A stretch of 64,000 bases of DNA. It comes from Micrococcales bacterium. Lineage in GTDB: Bacteria; Actinomycetota; Actinomycetes; Actinomycetales; Cellulomonadaceae. The translations under genes were made by a program, and so were the position numbers. The notes under the pieces are model-generated. The model searched no databases. It was not told where the DNA came from and worked only from the letters and a program-made list of their open reading frames with translations. Location of the stretch: NCBI GenBank assembly GCA_009785115.1, contig WQWY01000007.1:57075-121074 (forward strand), read 5' to 3'. This document shows positions 63,646-64,000 of the stretch, one piece after another (position 1 is the first letter of the stretch; each line of letters opens with the position of its first letter).

Positions 63646-64000
63646 TCAGACGGTGAACTTGCTCGCCATGTCCTTGGCGGCCTGAGCCACGGCGTCGGAG
63701 ATCTGCTCGGCATCTGAGGCCACCGCTTGCGCGTCCTTGACCGAGGTGGCCGTGCTCTCCGCGACCTGGGTGATGTTCTCCGCGATCTGCGACGAGCCCG
63801 TCGCGGCCTCGGCCACGTTGCGGGACATCTCCGAGGTGGTCACCGTCTGCTCCTCGACCGCAGCGGCGATGGTCGCCGAGTAGTCGTTGATCTGCTCGAT
63901 GATCGACGAGATCCTTCCGATCGCCTCCACAGCACCACCGGTGTCCGCCTGGATCGCCTCGATCCTCCTGGCGATGTCCTCCGTGGCCTTCGCCGTCTCC
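63646..64000 (-). CDS. Methyl-accepting chemotaxis protein, C-terminal part (cut by window edge)
   Basis: Only the C-terminal ~117 residues are in the window, and the frame is open to the right edge. The sequence is the adaptation/signalling hairpin of MCPs: AIGRISSIIEQINDYSATIAAAVEEQTVTTSEMSRNVAEAATGSSQIAENI, with Glu/Gln methylation-type sites and a heptad pattern. It would signal to CheA/CheW, so chemotaxis genes are expected elsewhere. The input domain cannot be seen. Confidence 0.9.
   Translation of the reverse strand, partial: ETAKATEDIARRIEAIQADTGGAVEAIGRISSIIEQINDYSATIAAAVEEQTVTTSEMSRNVAEAATGSSQIAENITQVAESTATSVKDAQAVASDAEQISDAVAQAAKDMASKFTV

Overview
The window is 64 kb of chromosome from a high-GC Gram-positive bacterium (Actinomycetota), most likely a Micrococcales member near Cellulomonas, Sanguibacter or Promicromonospora. 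That placement is inferred. It rests on heavy GC bias at third codon positions, GTG and TTG starts, many start codons sitting 6-8 nt after a TANNNT -10 box (leaderless transcripts), the gene order rne-rplU-rpmA-obgE-proB-proA-nadD-rsfS, and an rnc-rpmF-DUF177-sepIVA-coaD-rsmD cluster like that of mycobacteria. There is no rRNA and no CRISPR array. One tRNA (Ala-GGC) is present.

Layout. 0-4.6 kb: an AT-richer accessory patch holding the 3' part of a large P-loop/TPR ATPase that converges on a winged-helix nucleotidyltransferase plus HEPN pair (type VII toxin-antitoxin class). 4.6-10.3 kb: a membrane metallophosphoesterase, a CYTH protein, a Nudix hydrolase and a translationally coupled AmmeMemoRadiSam trio. 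10.5-15.1 kb: a TacA/TacT-type toxin-antitoxin pair, a Ser/Thr kinase with a small membrane partner, a lipoprotein and a CoA-binding protein. 15.1-29.4 kb: FetB-like permease, SWIM-SNF2 helicase, CtpE-like P-type ATPase, a second CoA-binding paralogue, a patatin, an ArsR-phosphatase fusion, an SPFH/ribbon-helix-helix/SdpI operon, a VOC protein, a P-loop kinase, a SpoU methyltransferase and a DUF421 protein. 29.6-29.9 kb: tRNA-Ala with a degenerate flanking repeat. 30-40.3 kb: the conserved housekeeping block on the minus strand.

40.3-50.7 kb is the most coherent system: cydA, cydB, cydD and cydC, then a DevS/DosT-like sensor kinase whose GTG overlaps the cydC stop, then a convergent DevR/DosR-like response regulator. 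A near-consensus DosR box lies upstream of cydA, centred at about -41.5 from a predicted start site, and the kinase keeps both the heme-ligand His and the distal Tyr of mycobacterial DosS. Together they suggest a self-contained heme-sensing circuit that turns on the high-affinity bd oxidase and its CydDC assembly exporter. CydB itself is about twice the usual length because of a roughly 330-residue extracytoplasmic insertion before its last membrane helix; this is the strongest candidate for something undescribed.

50.8-57.9 kb is accessory: an oxidoreductase remnant, two near-identical beta-carbonic anhydrases (one an exported lipoprotein, one cytosolic), a candidate small RNA, a frameshifted DUF3800-like gene, and an orphan WXG100-type cluster in which both small WXG-like genes are disrupted (a C7 tract frameshift and an in-frame amber). 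57.9-63.5 kb returns to housekeeping genes plus a DUF6297/ABC ATPase pair, and the window ends inside a methyl-accepting chemotaxis protein gene, so the organism or its recent ancestor was probably motile.
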